From the NCBI GenBank assembly GCA_950106755.1, contig OX467090.1, positions 2,852,001-2,916,000 on the forward strand: a DNA stretch of 64,000 nt, written 5' to 3'. Shown piece by piece: positions 21,484 to 33,600 of this stretch. Source of the stretch: Climacium dendroides (Eukaryota > Streptophyta > Bryopsida > Hypnales > Climaciaceae). The notes beneath the pieces were generated by a model. That model saw only the letters and a program-made list of their open reading frames with translations, searched no databases and was not told the origin of the DNA. Within the stretch, counting starts at the first letter, position 1, and the number at the start of each line of letters is the position of its first letter. Made by a program: the position numbers and the translations under genes.

Positions 21484-23671
21484 ACTAGCGGTTGGCGATT
21501 GCTATGCTACGCATTCACCATTAGAATTTCATTAAAAAATTTATGTATTAGATAGAATGCAGAGCAAGAATTTCAATAAATCTTCAAATAAAAATTATTA
21601 AAATCTTCATATAATTTTTTAAATAAATAAACATATACCAAAATAAACAATAGAAATTTAATGAATGATGAATGAAATATGGTAAAAGATACACATACAT
21701 TAGAATGCATTAGAAATTTGACTCAATTGTTACAAACAATGGCAACCCAAATAGAAGAATTTAAAGGAAAAACTTGTAAATCTCAAAAGCTCCGTGAACA
21801 ATTTAATTGTTGTGAAATCCAAAATCGGTTCAATCTAATAAATTTCTCAAATCATTTGGTAGTAGCAATAGGAAATTGAAATTAGAAGCTCAAAGCTCAC
21901 AAAAACACAAAATCATAGAAATGCAAAAGAAGTATAAAGCCAAGAAAAGCAATGGAATTGCTACCTTTATAATATCACCATATTGATCCTCTTTAATATC
22001 ACCTCAATTGCAATGACTATATTATTTCTATAATATCACCCTTTGTAAAAAGTGATATTACAAAGGTGATTGTGAACTACTACTCTATTTCAGTAATATC
22101 ACATTATGTGAAAATATGATTTCTATATACGCATGATTGAAAATATTTTTATAAAATAATTAAAATAATTATTTTAAAAATTTATCGAAATCATTATCAT
22201 GCATTCTATTCAAATATATCAAATTTTTACTAATATGTGATACAATGAATGCATAGCATAGCAAGTACAAGCCCCTAGTATTAATGGTAGCATTTGTGAT
22301 ATTATAGAGGGGCTTATGATTTGGGTAGTATGATTATATTTGTCCCATTCTCAATTTGTAGGCAAATTCATTTTCAACTATAGGCTACTCACAAAACTGA
22401 TGTATCGTGATCATAGTGGCTTTCAATGTATATTGTGATCATAGTGGCTTTCAATGTATATATTGTGATCATTTCATGCTTTCAATGTACACCTCCCAAA
22501 CATTTCTACTCGCTCATCTTCACCATGTTGTATGTGAGTTGGCACTTATAATGCAACTTATCAAAAATGGAAGAGTTTCAATTGTGAAAATGGATTGAGG
22601 GTCAGAAATGGTTCAACTCCTTTACAAGGGCACTAACTTAGAGGCACCCATTCCTGTGAAATAATATCCCTCTTTGAAAAGTATTTTGAGATGCGGAAGT
22701 ACCATTAGAAGAGATTTGAGGATAATAGAAGATTGTAGGTTCCTATGAGTTCTTGAACTATGGGGAACTCTAGGAACTTTGCCAAATCAACAATCTGATG
22801 TGGTTGAGCCCATGCCATGTCAAATAATATTAATTAATTAATTTAAAAAATATTTTAAAATACTTTTATGATTTATATTTTAATATTCTAACATGTTCTC
22901 AACTTGGAGAATAGGCTTGAAATGGCCTCCCAAACCCTCGAATCTCTTCTAATACAAGTGTATGGCAAGGATTGTTGTAAGTGGTCTAGTTTTCTATCAT
23001 ACTACTAAAATCACAAGGCCTTTCATAATATCATATTTTTACACTGTGTGATATTACAGGGTTCCAATCTCTCTATAATATCACATTTTTACATAATGTA
23101 ATATTATAGAGTTTTAATGGCCATTTCACCTCTATAATATCATAAAGTGTAAAAATGTGATATTACAGAAGTACAGTGATATTATGGAGGTTTCATATTT
23201 CTTGGCTTCACAATTCATTTTTACTTTCACAATTTTATGATTTTTTAAGCTTTGAATGTTCTCAATTCTAATGTTCTTTATTTACTATCAAATGATTTGA
23301 AGCTTTGTTAAATTGAAGCAATTTTGAATTCTACAACAAAGTATTTACAAAGTCTTTGCAATTTGACAAATTTGCATTTCAATTCTTCAATTTTGGTAAT
23401 CATTATTTGTAAGTGAAGAAATTTATCAAGTGTTGTTGTTGTTGCAATGTTTTTAAGTTTGCAATTTTATTTTTTTTGAAAATCATGATATAAAATTTTT
23501 CTTTAATTACTTTCTATTGCACAATATATGTATTTCCAAAGAATATTGTATGAAGACGTCAATATTTTCATTTAAAGATTATACATACTTTATTAATTTA
23601 CATTCTATCACATGAGAAATTGGTGAAAGTAATATAATTAATGCGTAGCAAAGCAAGCACCAACCGCTAGT
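21484..23671. mobile_element. Region bounded by ~33-base terminal inverted repeats, with an internal extra end
   Basis: The left end at 21484-21517 begins ACTAGCGGTTGGCGATTGCT. The right end at 23640-23671 is its reverse complement with few differences and ends CCAACCGCTAGT. A third, more diverged end in the right-hand orientation lies at 22247-22279 (GCATAGCATAGCAAGTACAA...CTAGT). This could be a single 2.2-kb element, or a 0.8-kb element (21484-22279) next to a second one that has lost its left end. Inside, several TAATATCAC/GTGATATTA hairpins cluster at 21968-22105 and 23020-23195. No transposase frame is visible. Confidence 0.6.
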
Positions 23672-25179
23672 AGTTCTTCTAAAAATTGATGAAACAATTT
23701 CTAAATCATTTCTTAAAAGTTTTTTTATTTGATTTAATTTTTCTACTTTCATTTGCAAAATTTGAAGTAATGTTGAACTTTCATAAAATTAAATTAAATT
23801 TTTATGATTTGTAGAAGATATTTGAATTCATCTTCGAAAAATTAAAGTAAATCAAGTGGCAACTTGGTGTCTCAAGTCTTTTGCTAGTGATTGTGCTTTT
23901 TGGCATTATTTTTACTAACATACTTTGTTGTTCAACTTCTAGCTTGTTATTTGTTTGTAGCTAATTAGTTCATAGACACTTATGAGTTGTTGTTTTGAAT
24001 TGTTTCCTATTTAGATTTTGAAAAAAACAAATATTCCCACTAAGGATCTATTCCTCTAGTTGTGTACTTTTTTCTATATCAATGGAAATTGTCTATGTGT
24101 TTCAAGAAAAAAAATTAAAGAAAATACATTTATTCATGCAGATTTCAAAAAGAACTAAATATCTTCAAACAAAAAAATTCTTTGTCTTCTCAATATTAAT
24201 TTGTTAATCTACAAAATTTTAGGTAGGCTTCAAATTTTAATTAATTACTTAGAAAACTAATTTAGATGTAAGAAAGTTATAGAATGGCAACAAAGAGAGA
24301 AGAATTATGAAGTTTGAATAAGCAATCATTTTCAGGTCAAATTTTATATATTACTTTATTCCAACCCATTTTAATTTAAATAAATAAAAATGATATTTCT
24401 AGTTTATAGTTCTACTTCAAATTTGTAGTTTAAGGTACAAGAATTTAGTAGAATTACTTTGGCTTATAATAATTGCATTGAATAGAGTACATGTGTATAA
24501 AATTGACATTGAATAATATGAGATGATACGAATTATTGAATAAAGAAATAGCCCAAATAGGATTTCTATTTCTTAATATTGTAGCTTCCTAGCAACTTGG
24601 TTAGAAAATAAACAATAAGAAAGGTGCCAAATTTATTGGAAAATTACTAACTTAATTCTCTCCTCTAAAAAAACAAAAAATATAAATTTGAAGATTTTTT
24701 TTAGGTTGCAATTTTGTGGCACATATATAGTACTACATTGTATTAAGTTTTACTCAAAATAGAGGACATCTAGATTCCAAATTCAATGAAAGTTGCTTTT
24801 CTATTTTTTACTTATTTTGTACATCTTCAATGCATCTATGCCATAATTGAATGAATAATATCACTTTAGAGAGGTTATTTGCTTACAAAAGTTAGTCACT
24901 TTATAGAAGTTCTATTGTATAGTAATTTAATTCAAGGAAAGTAATTGATAAATTAAAACTTTGCATTGACTAGGTTCAAATTTAATTTCTAGACGGTTTG
25001 GGTTCAACAAATACGGGGCATGATCAATTCAATGCCAAATTGACTCTCTTACACAATAAAACAATTCAATAAAAAATTACAATTTGAATTAGTTATAAAC
25101 TCTTTACATTAGAATCCAAGACCAACCCATAAATTATCATTCTAATGACTTCTTGGGGTTAATCCTTGAAAATCAACAA
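23672..25179. other. AT-rich intergenic DNA
   Basis: Very AT-rich sequence with many short poly-A/T runs. No gene, tandem array or clear element end was found. Confidence 0.55.
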
Positions 25180-25315
25180 AGACGTTTGATGTCCGATGGA
25201 TGAATCCCTCCAGTAGTGCAACTATTCATCCTCAAAATTTGGTTGTGAAAAGGGGTCTTCTATAATGGTTTAACTTCCAATGAATACTTTTGCAATTTTC
25301 TAAGCAAATGATTCA
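25180..25315 (-). repeat. Dispersed repeat family A, copy 2 (reverse)
   Basis: On the minus strand it reads AAATTGCAAAAGTATTCATT...AGAAGACCCCTTTTCAC...AAATTTTGAGGATGAATAGT, matching the copies at 9645, 27765 and 45885. Confidence 0.7.
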
Positions 25316-25712
25316 CATTTTAAAGGAGGGACTGGTGGCCATGGAAATCATGTTTTGGGCTGGCCCCGTGTAACGCGCACCTAACTGAAAGTTCGTGTAG
25401 ATGAACATGTCCGTGTCTATACCCGGACAGACATCATCTATATGACCGGATTCGCCAGGGCAGTATCAAACCCTAATATACTAGATGAAAAAATGGATCT
25501 CTTCACAGTTATTGGATGAATGAATAAGTGTCGTCGCCCTCTCTGGCCGTCTTCTGCAGGCCGTTTAGAACGAGCGCCTCCTTTTGCAAGAGGGCCCTCT
25601 CGCTCTCACCGTCGAAGAGAAGGAAACTGTCGAGGTGCCCTCCAGAATCGTCACTTGCGAGAACTAAATTTGACGCTCATCTTTGATCTTTAGAGATTTG
25701 CGACAAGGCGAG
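25316..25712 (+). promoter_or_regulatory. LLPH promoter region with site II and telo-box motifs
   Basis: TGGGCT at 25356-25361 matches the plant site II element (TGGGCY) and AAACCCTAA at 25468-25476 matches the telo box. The combination is known from promoters of plant ribosomal-protein and ribosome-biogenesis genes, which fits the downstream LLPH-like gene. The transcription start is unknown, and the motifs are short enough to occur by chance. Confidence 0.5.
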
Positions 25713-26586
25713 ATGGGGAAGTCAATTAGGTCGAAGAGGTTGAAGCGGCTGAGGACGCTGAAGCGGGAGCTTGTGACGCCGCACTACGATGAGAAGGACG
25801 CTGTGAAGAATTCCATTATGGAAGCTGCATTGGCAGCTCCCAAGGTCGAGATTCCGAAGAAGCGTTTGCGGGAAGAAGCCATGGGTGAGTCAGCTTACTA
25901 ATTGTTCTTTGCGAGCCTGTTGGTGGAAATGTGCGTGTTTCTAGAGAGGTTGTGCGCCGACCTCGGAGAATGCAAAGTTTAGGGTTTAGTGTGTTCCCTG
26001 AAGTGTTTGAATTTTACACTTGTCTCTAGGATTTGAATGATAGACATTTAGAATTTTGTGACGCTGGTTTAGGGTTCTGAATTAGGGTTTCGGATCAGGG
26101 GTGCTGTATACTTGTATCATTTTTCTTCATGACTAGGAGTTATGAGTCTGTGGGTGAAAGTGCGCGAGTTTCTAATCACGCCGGGCCCCGAGCTCGGAGA
26201 ATGTAAGGTTTAGGGTTTAGAGTGGGCTCTGAAGCATACATTCCTGGAATTGGCTCTCGGATTCATGATGGTCTGCATCCAGGATTTAGAGAAGCCGTCT
26301 TACGGTTTTGGAGCACGGTTCTGTGTACGGGAGGAAGGAAGTCAAATGTTTATTCTGTTATTTTATGTATTACTGAGGGAGAGTTTTATTATTGTTGGCA
26401 GAAGTTGAGGACCCAACTCGAGGAAGGGTAGGGCAAACCTCTACCTCTATGGTCGTTGATGAGGTCGGCGCTAGCACGAGCGGCAACGAGTCCAAGTTGA
26501 AGCCACGAGGTGGCATCAAGAAGAGAGGCAAGAGCCAAGGGCGGTTGAAGAAGGAGAGGCATCACAAGAAGAAATTGCAATTTTAA
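25713..26586 (+). CDS. LLPH-like small basic nucleolar protein (2 exons, 118 aa)
   Basis: Exons are 25713-25884 and 26402-26586, joined through GG|GTGAGT and GGCAG|AAGTT. The product starts MGKSIRSKRLKRLRTLKRE, the hallmark basic N-terminus of the LLPH (learning-associated protein homologue)/DUF2423 family. It ends with a Lys/Arg-rich tail (GRLKKERHHKKKLQF). The middle is low-complexity Ser/Thr/Asp. Human LLPH is a nucleolar protein of about 130 aa, and the yeast relative is linked to pre-ribosomes, so a role in ribosome assembly is inferred. The chosen ATG gives the conserved start; an upstream TTG in frame is ignored. Intron 1 (517 bases) holds an internal duplication and telo-box motifs. 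Confidence 0.85.
25916..26237 (+). repeat. Imperfect direct duplication in LLPH intron 1 with TTTAGGG motifs
   Basis: Copies at about 25916-26006 and 26146-26237 share GTGCGYGWGTTTCTA, CTCGGAGAATG and GTTTAGGGTTTAG, followed by TGAAG. TTTAGGGTTT stands at 25978-25987 and 26209-26218. Two further telo-like motifs lie between the copies at 26068-26076 and 26082-26090. Confidence 0.7.
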
Positions 26587-27764
26587 GTGGAGATCAAGGG
26601 AAGCCAAAAGACAGCAGCATAATTATTAGGATATGACATCGCCCAAGGGTTCATGAGCTCTCGCAAATATTTGGGGGTTTCAGGAGTAGCAATCTGTGAC
26701 AGCACTTACTGGTTTTGTGAAATTTCCTCGTGCTCGATGAGAAGCAGAAGGGACTGCACTTTAAACTTCAGATAGGATCTACCCATTTTTAAGAACATGC
26801 TTAGTGAAGGTCGCATGTTTGTGTGAAGGCCGGTTTTATTGCAAGCAGGTTTTACTTATGCATGAGAAATTGTAATCATTCTTCTATGCAAACCAAGACA
26901 AGTCTTCTGTTTCTCTTCGTGGGCACGTCCTTGTTACGTTGGGTAAGTTTCTTTTGTATCATTTTGATCTGAGATACTTAGAAGGAGCTAACATCTCACC
27001 AGTTTTGTCCTGATTGCCTGAGACAGAATTTTTTCGTGTGTAATCTGCAAGGGGAGTGTGACTGTCTTAGTGCATCAAAATCAAATTTGGAAGGTTATCA
27101 AGTCTTCTGGTGTGAGGTAGGGTTCTGATACTGCTGTCATCAATTCTCTACAGTTTTGACGTCCATCCGTGCAGAACAATCAGGTTGAAACAAAATTGGC
27201 CTTTGTTTGACATTCAAGCTCGGGTCTCTGCTGCCATAGAGCCTTATTTCAAAGCAGGAGATTAAACCCTGACGCCTGATTTTCACACCCCACGAATGCT
27301 AGGGCCCAGTAACGTCATTAAACAGTTCCGGCAGGGTGTAACCTTTACATGAACCACTGTAGTACAACTATTCTAGCTCAACCGTTTTCGAACCACCTGG
27401 AGAACCTTGCATCATGACTCCATTTGTCTCGTATTTTTGTCCTACCGCCTTAGTCGAGGAATCATATCTGGTACATGAACGGAGTCTGTTTCACCTTTAC
27501 ATTATGTCTCCATAGTATTTTCCTCCTGTCCTACCGTATTGCCTTGTTAGTTCCATATTAGAATGATTATAAATAGTAGAACAATTAGAACATTAGAACA
27601 TTAGAACAATTATAACTTATATTGAATCAGAGTTTGTTGCAACGGCACAAAACCATTTTATGGTCATGGGTTGGAGCTTCATCATTAACCCTTAAAAGGA
27701 TGTCTTAAAAGGATGAATGGGTGATGTTGGAAATCACCCCCTTTCATTACCGTGAATCATTCAC
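26587..27764. other. LLPH 3' region and intergenic DNA
   Basis: The first part is likely the LLPH 3' untranslated region. Further on there is a small ATTAGAACA repeat at about 27575-27615. No gene was recognised. Confidence 0.5.
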
Positions 27765-27895
27765 TTACAAAATTGCAAAAGCACTCATTGGAAGTCAAAC
27801 TACTATAGAAGACCTCCCCTTTTCATAATAAAATTTTGAGGAAGAATAGTTGCACTTTTGACCTACTAGAAAGATTTTTTGTCATCCATTGAACA
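27765..27895 (+). repeat. Dispersed repeat family A, copy 3
   Basis: Reads AAATTGCAAAAGCACTCATT...ATAGAAGACCTCCCCTTTTC...AAATTTTGAGGAAGAATAGT, matching the other family A copies. It is followed within about 30 bases by a family C left end. Confidence 0.75.
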
Positions 27896-27925
27896 CCAAA
27901 TGTTTGTGTTGACATTTGAGGATTA

Positions 27926-28040
27926 AGGTAAAAGCATCAATTGTCAACTACACCTAGCATCCAACCTGTAGGGTGTGCTATTTCCAATATTAGGTTGGAA
28001 TTCAAGCTTGGAACTAATAAGGTTATGACATGTTATGATT
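27926..28040 (+). repeat. Dispersed repeat family C, left-end fragment
   Basis: Begins AAGGTAAAAGCATCAATTGT and continues CAACTACACCTAGCATCCAA. It matches 52504-52640 and 55238-55370, including the later GGTTGG...ATAAGGTYA stretch. Confidence 0.75.
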
Positions 28041-29990
28041 CACTTATGAATTGAAAGATTATAATATTTGATCATGAGGGTGTTGAAATTGTGAAAGTGA
28101 CTTGAAGTCTTACCAATCCTCTTTTCATATGTCAAATCTAAAACTTGGTCACCAAAAAAATATGAGGTTGAAGAATATAACATGCATATCCCCAATCAAT
28201 TTATGGATTCTCAAAATCTACTCTAAAATTTCTTCAAATGAATTTCTAATGTGATTTTTTTCAGATCTACTGTATTTAAGGTTCATTTTTAAGAGCCTTC
28301 AACACTAAAATGTCAAGATTTGCAATGAACACCCTTAAACAAAATTTTGAATAGAAAAATCATAATCATTCATTTTCAAAATTAGATTTTTGATACTAAA
28401 ATTAGACTTTAAAGAGAATTTTTCAAAAATACAAACTACTAAAACTAATAACTTGGTTAGGTTTTATTTAACTTCAAAGTATTGTCAACACCAGAATATG
28501 GTGCTTTGAGCATTTAGAGGTTAATATGACAATTTTGAATGGGTCTTGGTGGAAAAAGGCCTTAGACTTCAAGATTAGGGTAACTATTCTTAAATAAACA
28601 ATTGATCATTGTTCCTATGATTTATATGTATATGACTTTTCTTTAAGAACCATAGCATTTTTTCATCATATAGAATTTCCTCAAGGTAGAAGCATCAGTA
28701 ATTGATCATTTAAGCGATTTGGAAGTAGATGGTGAGGAGTATGAGGTGGTGGAATTTTTTCCCATGTATGAAGATAGGAAATATGGGGATAGCAAAATTT
28801 TCAAAATTCTATATCTAAAATTGAAATTACTGTCAATTTTAAGAGGCAAAAAATACTCTTGATCCATAGCCAATGTCTAGAGTATTCCAATTCCTATCAT
28901 TCAAGAACTACTTTCCTGCTCACTATTTCCTACTTTCATGCTCAGTAGTTAATTGTTGTGTTTTCATTTTCCATGTGATCTCTAACATATCTAGTGTGAA
29001 TTTGTATGGGTACAATTTTTAAAATGAATAAAACTTATCAAAATGCTAGTTTGTTGTTTTATTTAGATCAAATTCTAAGCTTTGAGGTTCTTGGAATTTC
29101 AAACTTGGAATTTTGATCAAATTGCAAGTAAAGAACTTGAAAATTTAAAAATTATATTTTTGCATATTTAACTACATGATCTTGATTGACTCTAGTATAC
29201 TAAGATGTGTGTAAGAAATTTCAAAAACATTGAATGTATAGATTGCAAGATATTTGCATCTAAATTAAAGAAATTAGAATTTTTTTATACTCTACGTGAT
29301 TATATTATAAGACTTTAATTCTTCTTAGCTTAAAAAATTTTGCACCACTAATATTGAATTGAATTTATTTTATATTGAAGAATTTATTTGAAAGTCTAAA
29401 TAAAAATATTCATACCAATATGACAATCTAACAAGTATTGAGGATATATTTGTAGAAAGTGGTAGCTTGAATAGGGATGTGAATGTTGAGAAAGTGATAG
29501 CATATCCAAGGAACAAATCTTTAGAAACCCTAGTGGAAATCTACCTTGCTACAATATCACATCAATTAAAACTCTCCAGAATCTTTTGTAGTAGGAACAT
29601 AGGATGGGATGCCAAAAAATTTCAATTTGCTACCACTCAACTTATAAAGCACAACTAAAACTAAAGTTATAGAGCAAATAAAAAATGCTTCCAAATTCTA
29701 AAACATTATATTTACAAATTCAAATAATGGTTTGATCGTATAACATCTACAAATTAATGTGAAAACAAGAATTATAAATATCAACCACTTGCATGAATTC
29801 TACAATTGTTCACAATCTTTGACAAATAGCTAGAGAAGGTTTTGCCACCATTGTAGAGCTTTGCCTCCCAAAATTTGCATTCACTTCACACTTAGCTCAT
29901 TTAAGATTGCCAAAACAAGTGTGGCTGAAGTTATACATACATACATGTGTGGTTGAAATTACCCATACAAGTATGGATGAAAAGATCAAC
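28041..29990. other. AT-rich intergenic DNA with a family C fragment
   Basis: Mostly featureless AT-rich sequence. The stretch at 28684-28960 is an inverted family C copy, listed separately. No gene was found. Confidence 0.5.
28684..28960 (-). repeat. Dispersed repeat family C, inverted right-hand part
   Basis: The reverse complement matches 52640-52912 in order: GAAAGTAGG..., TTCTTGAATGATAGGAATTG, CCATATTTCCTATCTTCATA, CATGGGAAAA and TCGCTTAAATGATCAATTAC. Its outer end, AAGGTAGAAGCATCAGTAAT, is a near copy of the family C left end, so family C has terminal inverted repeats. Confidence 0.7.
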
Positions 29991-30606
29991 GTCATGAATC
30001 GATGTTCTTTCATGATAAAGGGGTTGATGCATTTGAAAGGGGGTTATAACATGGGTTGACGTGTGAAAGGGGTTGTAATAAGATTCGGACTCTCGAAATC
30101 GAGCAGTTGATCGGTAGTTTGCGTCCTAGGGACAGAGCCAATAAACTGCACTGCTCAGAAGACAATAGGTCTTTACCGAGAATGTAGAACTGCAGCACTG
30201 CACGAACAATTTGCGAAAGTTATCAGCCGCCCCAGAATGGACACGTGAAATTGCCCCGACGCTGCTGTCTTTGACAGGGGATTGCATGATATAGTGCATA
30301 ATGAATGCCCAACTCTTGAGAACCACTACCGGTAGAGGGGAATCAAAACTAGGTACCAAAGGCCATCAGAAAATGCCTACGTTTTCAATGGTCACATTTT
30401 GCCTAACCCAAACCCTCCAGTTTGACAACGAAATTGGTATACAGACGACTTTTAGCAGCTCAACCCACCATTCAGGGTGAAGGCTTTGGTACCTCTGACG
30501 ACTGAAAACCCACACTTTTGAAGGCTGATCTTCTCCACTTGTTCGTGGTCTGCCCCTAAATTCCTCCAAGTGAAATTCTAGGTTAGTAGATGTCTTGAGC
30601 ACTTGG
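29991..30606. other. TOP3B 3' flank
   Basis: Probably contains the TOP3B 3' untranslated region next to 30607. A short repeat on GAAAGGGGTTG lies at 30017-30080. The open minus frame at 30366-30602 lies beyond the TOP3B stop and does not look like a protein. Confidence 0.5.
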
Positions 30607-33600
30607 CTAAAAATCTCTGAAACTCATCCGAGGATCTTCACCTCTTCCCCTGCTACGACCTCGACCACGCCGACCACGCCCTCGACCCCTGCCTCTCCCT
30701 CGCCCTCGCCCAGACCTACTAAAAAACGATCTACCATGCTTCACCTCCACTAGAGAATATAGCAGCTTGTCACATAGAAGACATGCTCTATGTAAGGTGG
30801 TTCCATCTGCAAGCGGGGTTGAATTCTTGTTGAAGTTGACCTGCCTCCAAACAATCGAAATCAGTGCCTTGGATTCACCACTGAATGCAATTTGTGAACT
30901 GTCTTGCGCTACCTTCTAGAAGACGTACGTAGAAGAAAAATGAATCTGGAAATCAATCAGGCGCGTGAAAGTGCACACATAATTCATAGTGCAGCCCCCA
31001 AGGACCTCTACAATGATATAAATTGCACGTGGGTTAACGAGTTTCTTGTGCTGCAAGGCAAGGTTCTATTTAACACAAGAAAATGAGATTACGAGGAAGT
31101 CCTCACATACCTCCAAGAGAGCTGAACCGCAGTCGTCGCACCGTTCTTGACAAACTGCAATTTTGTGTGCATTATGCGGGAGATAGACGAGATTACTGCA
31201 CTTGTTGCAATCAAGCCTCCACTTAGGAGCACTCACCGGATCGAGAACCAGAGTGCCGTCGCATTCAGGGCACGCACACACTCCTTGTTGAATCATTGAA
31301 TTTCGACAAGTGGGATGAGGACACAGTGTGCATGGCATTCCTCCCTTGCCAGCCCCTTTACCTGGTTCCTTGGAGAACCCTACTCCACCAAACAATTTTT
31401 CTGCCCCCTCGAATGGGGGATTGTTGTAACAGTAAGGACAGAGAGGATATGATTTTCCGTCGGGACCCGCAAGAGAGAAGAGCACTAGCTCGAAGTTGTC
31501 AAGAGGGCAAGTGATCTCCTTGTACAACTGCAAAACACATGGAAATTACCTTAAAACAAACACGACCAACTTCCGAAGGAATGATGACACCACGGTGACC
31601 CTAACCAGTTGCCCACAATGACACTTACACTTTCATATCATTCAGTACAGCTGGATGGTCACAAATAAGCACAACTGAAGTAACGAAATATTGCATTAGC
31701 CATTATTTCAGGTATATCTTCAGCACATACCCACACATATTATTAGCCGAGTACATCAAAAACAGTGCAGATGTACCTTTATATGACCGTTCTGGGGAAG
31801 GGTGTGCACTTCTTCACACGAGGGACAATAAAGGCGTGAAGGTCGCATGGCTATGTACTTCATGTAGCGCAAACATTTCCCACATTTGCTTAAAGGCTTT
31901 CCAGAGTCGGCAAGAGGAGAGAACTGCGCCTCGAAAAGAGAATCCATTTTCTCAATCTGCCATTGAAATCAACACATGAGGACGCAAAACCATGCCTAAC
32001 AACAAATGCAAAATTATTGAGAAACAAAGAGAATTAAGGAAAAATTTTCTCTGCAAAGGTTACCTGAGCAACAAAGTAGGAGAACTTGGCGGCGAACTCT
32101 TGTAAGACATGTCGTACCACCCGAGTGTACTCTGCCTGTCCCTTGGCGATGAGCGTTATTTGTTTCTCAATGAAACTGCGAATGTCAGGAAGGCAGAGAT
32201 CCACATCTATTACTTGATACCCGCGTACAAGCGTGATACCTAACGGTGTTGGCACCAATCGTCTGCCCGATTGTACCTGGAAGCACAAGAACATCCTTTA
32301 CTATCAGTTTTCTTAAGAGGCACTCGCAATTAGTTCCCATGAAAAAACTCACATGTTTTGGTGCCCCCCAAAAGAGCCATGATGATCTATACAAAGAATA
32401 TTACAGAACTGATGAATCTTATAAATAGTATCAAAAGAGTATGCAAAAGTACTGTATTTAATTTGATAGCGAAGTAACCGTCATGTCACCTGTGCATAGT
32501 TACGCTCACAAATATTGTTGATGTGCACAGAAATGGACGCATCGGTGCCTATGCCATGCTTCTCCATTAGAGTTATGAGCTCACTCTCCGTTAAATAGTC
32601 TGGAGGTGAAGTTCGTCCCTGAAGTATCAACAGAAATATTCAATGTTATCATATGAACACCAGTCATTAGAAAATCTTTAGAAATATATTACAAGCACAG
32701 CGAACCACTGTATTCCACACCAGAAAGCCAGAAATTATGATCAAGTTGCTTGAACATCGAAGAAAGTTGATCGAAGTTGACAAGATGATAATAGAACTGG
32801 TACTTAAATAAGGTTGCAGAATTAAGCAGTAAGAAGTAGCAACAAATCAGCCGTCATAAAACTACAAATCCTCAAAACCAAGATATCAAATTACGTGATT
32901 TCTTGAAGTGAACAAAGTCATAAGTATCCAACAAACACCCACCTGGTAGAGTTCCACGTCTGTCATAGGGATCGACTCTCCACTAGAAATAGGTGGAAGA
33001 CTTTCATCTGCCACAGCAAGCCATGGCATAACAGCAGTGAATCCCGCAGAGATCACAGCTCGCCCACTCGCAGAGAATTTCTCACCTCCAGCAGCAAAAG
33101 TGACCTTTGTTCTGACAGCATAGATAGTACAAACCGATATGAGATAGGATATTCGTCACAATGACACAACAAAAGAAGAACCCGAAGCAAGACTGATTAC
33201 AAAGAGGCACCGATAACAGAAAAGGTTCACCTCACCTTGAATATTTGCAGTCAGGGCTTACACTGCCAAGAAAATGTCGAGTAACATATTCATACAATCT
33301 CCAGGCGTCCCCTCCTCCTAGTTCTGACTCTGTCGCTGATCTCATTGGAGTGATGGGAGGATGGTCACCTACATCAACCCCTGACTTCGGAGGATGAGGA
33401 CCGAGGGACATCAAAGAGGATGCATAGTCTCCCCAAATTGGATGGTTTCTATGTACTGAAAGAGCCTCACGGACATCATAACTTGCCGGATATGCTGTGC
33501 TCTCCGTTCGAGGATAACTGTACCAAAAAAAATTCTAGGATAAGTCAAACAAAAAGGTGAGAAGGCTTAATGCAATATGCATCGAAATTGAGCTGTTAGT

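Noticed and set aside
30366..30602. 78-codon minus frame just after the TOP3B stop
   Set aside because: It lies in the presumed 3' untranslated region and has no relation to TOP3B C-termini; the RG-box exon already ends in a stop.
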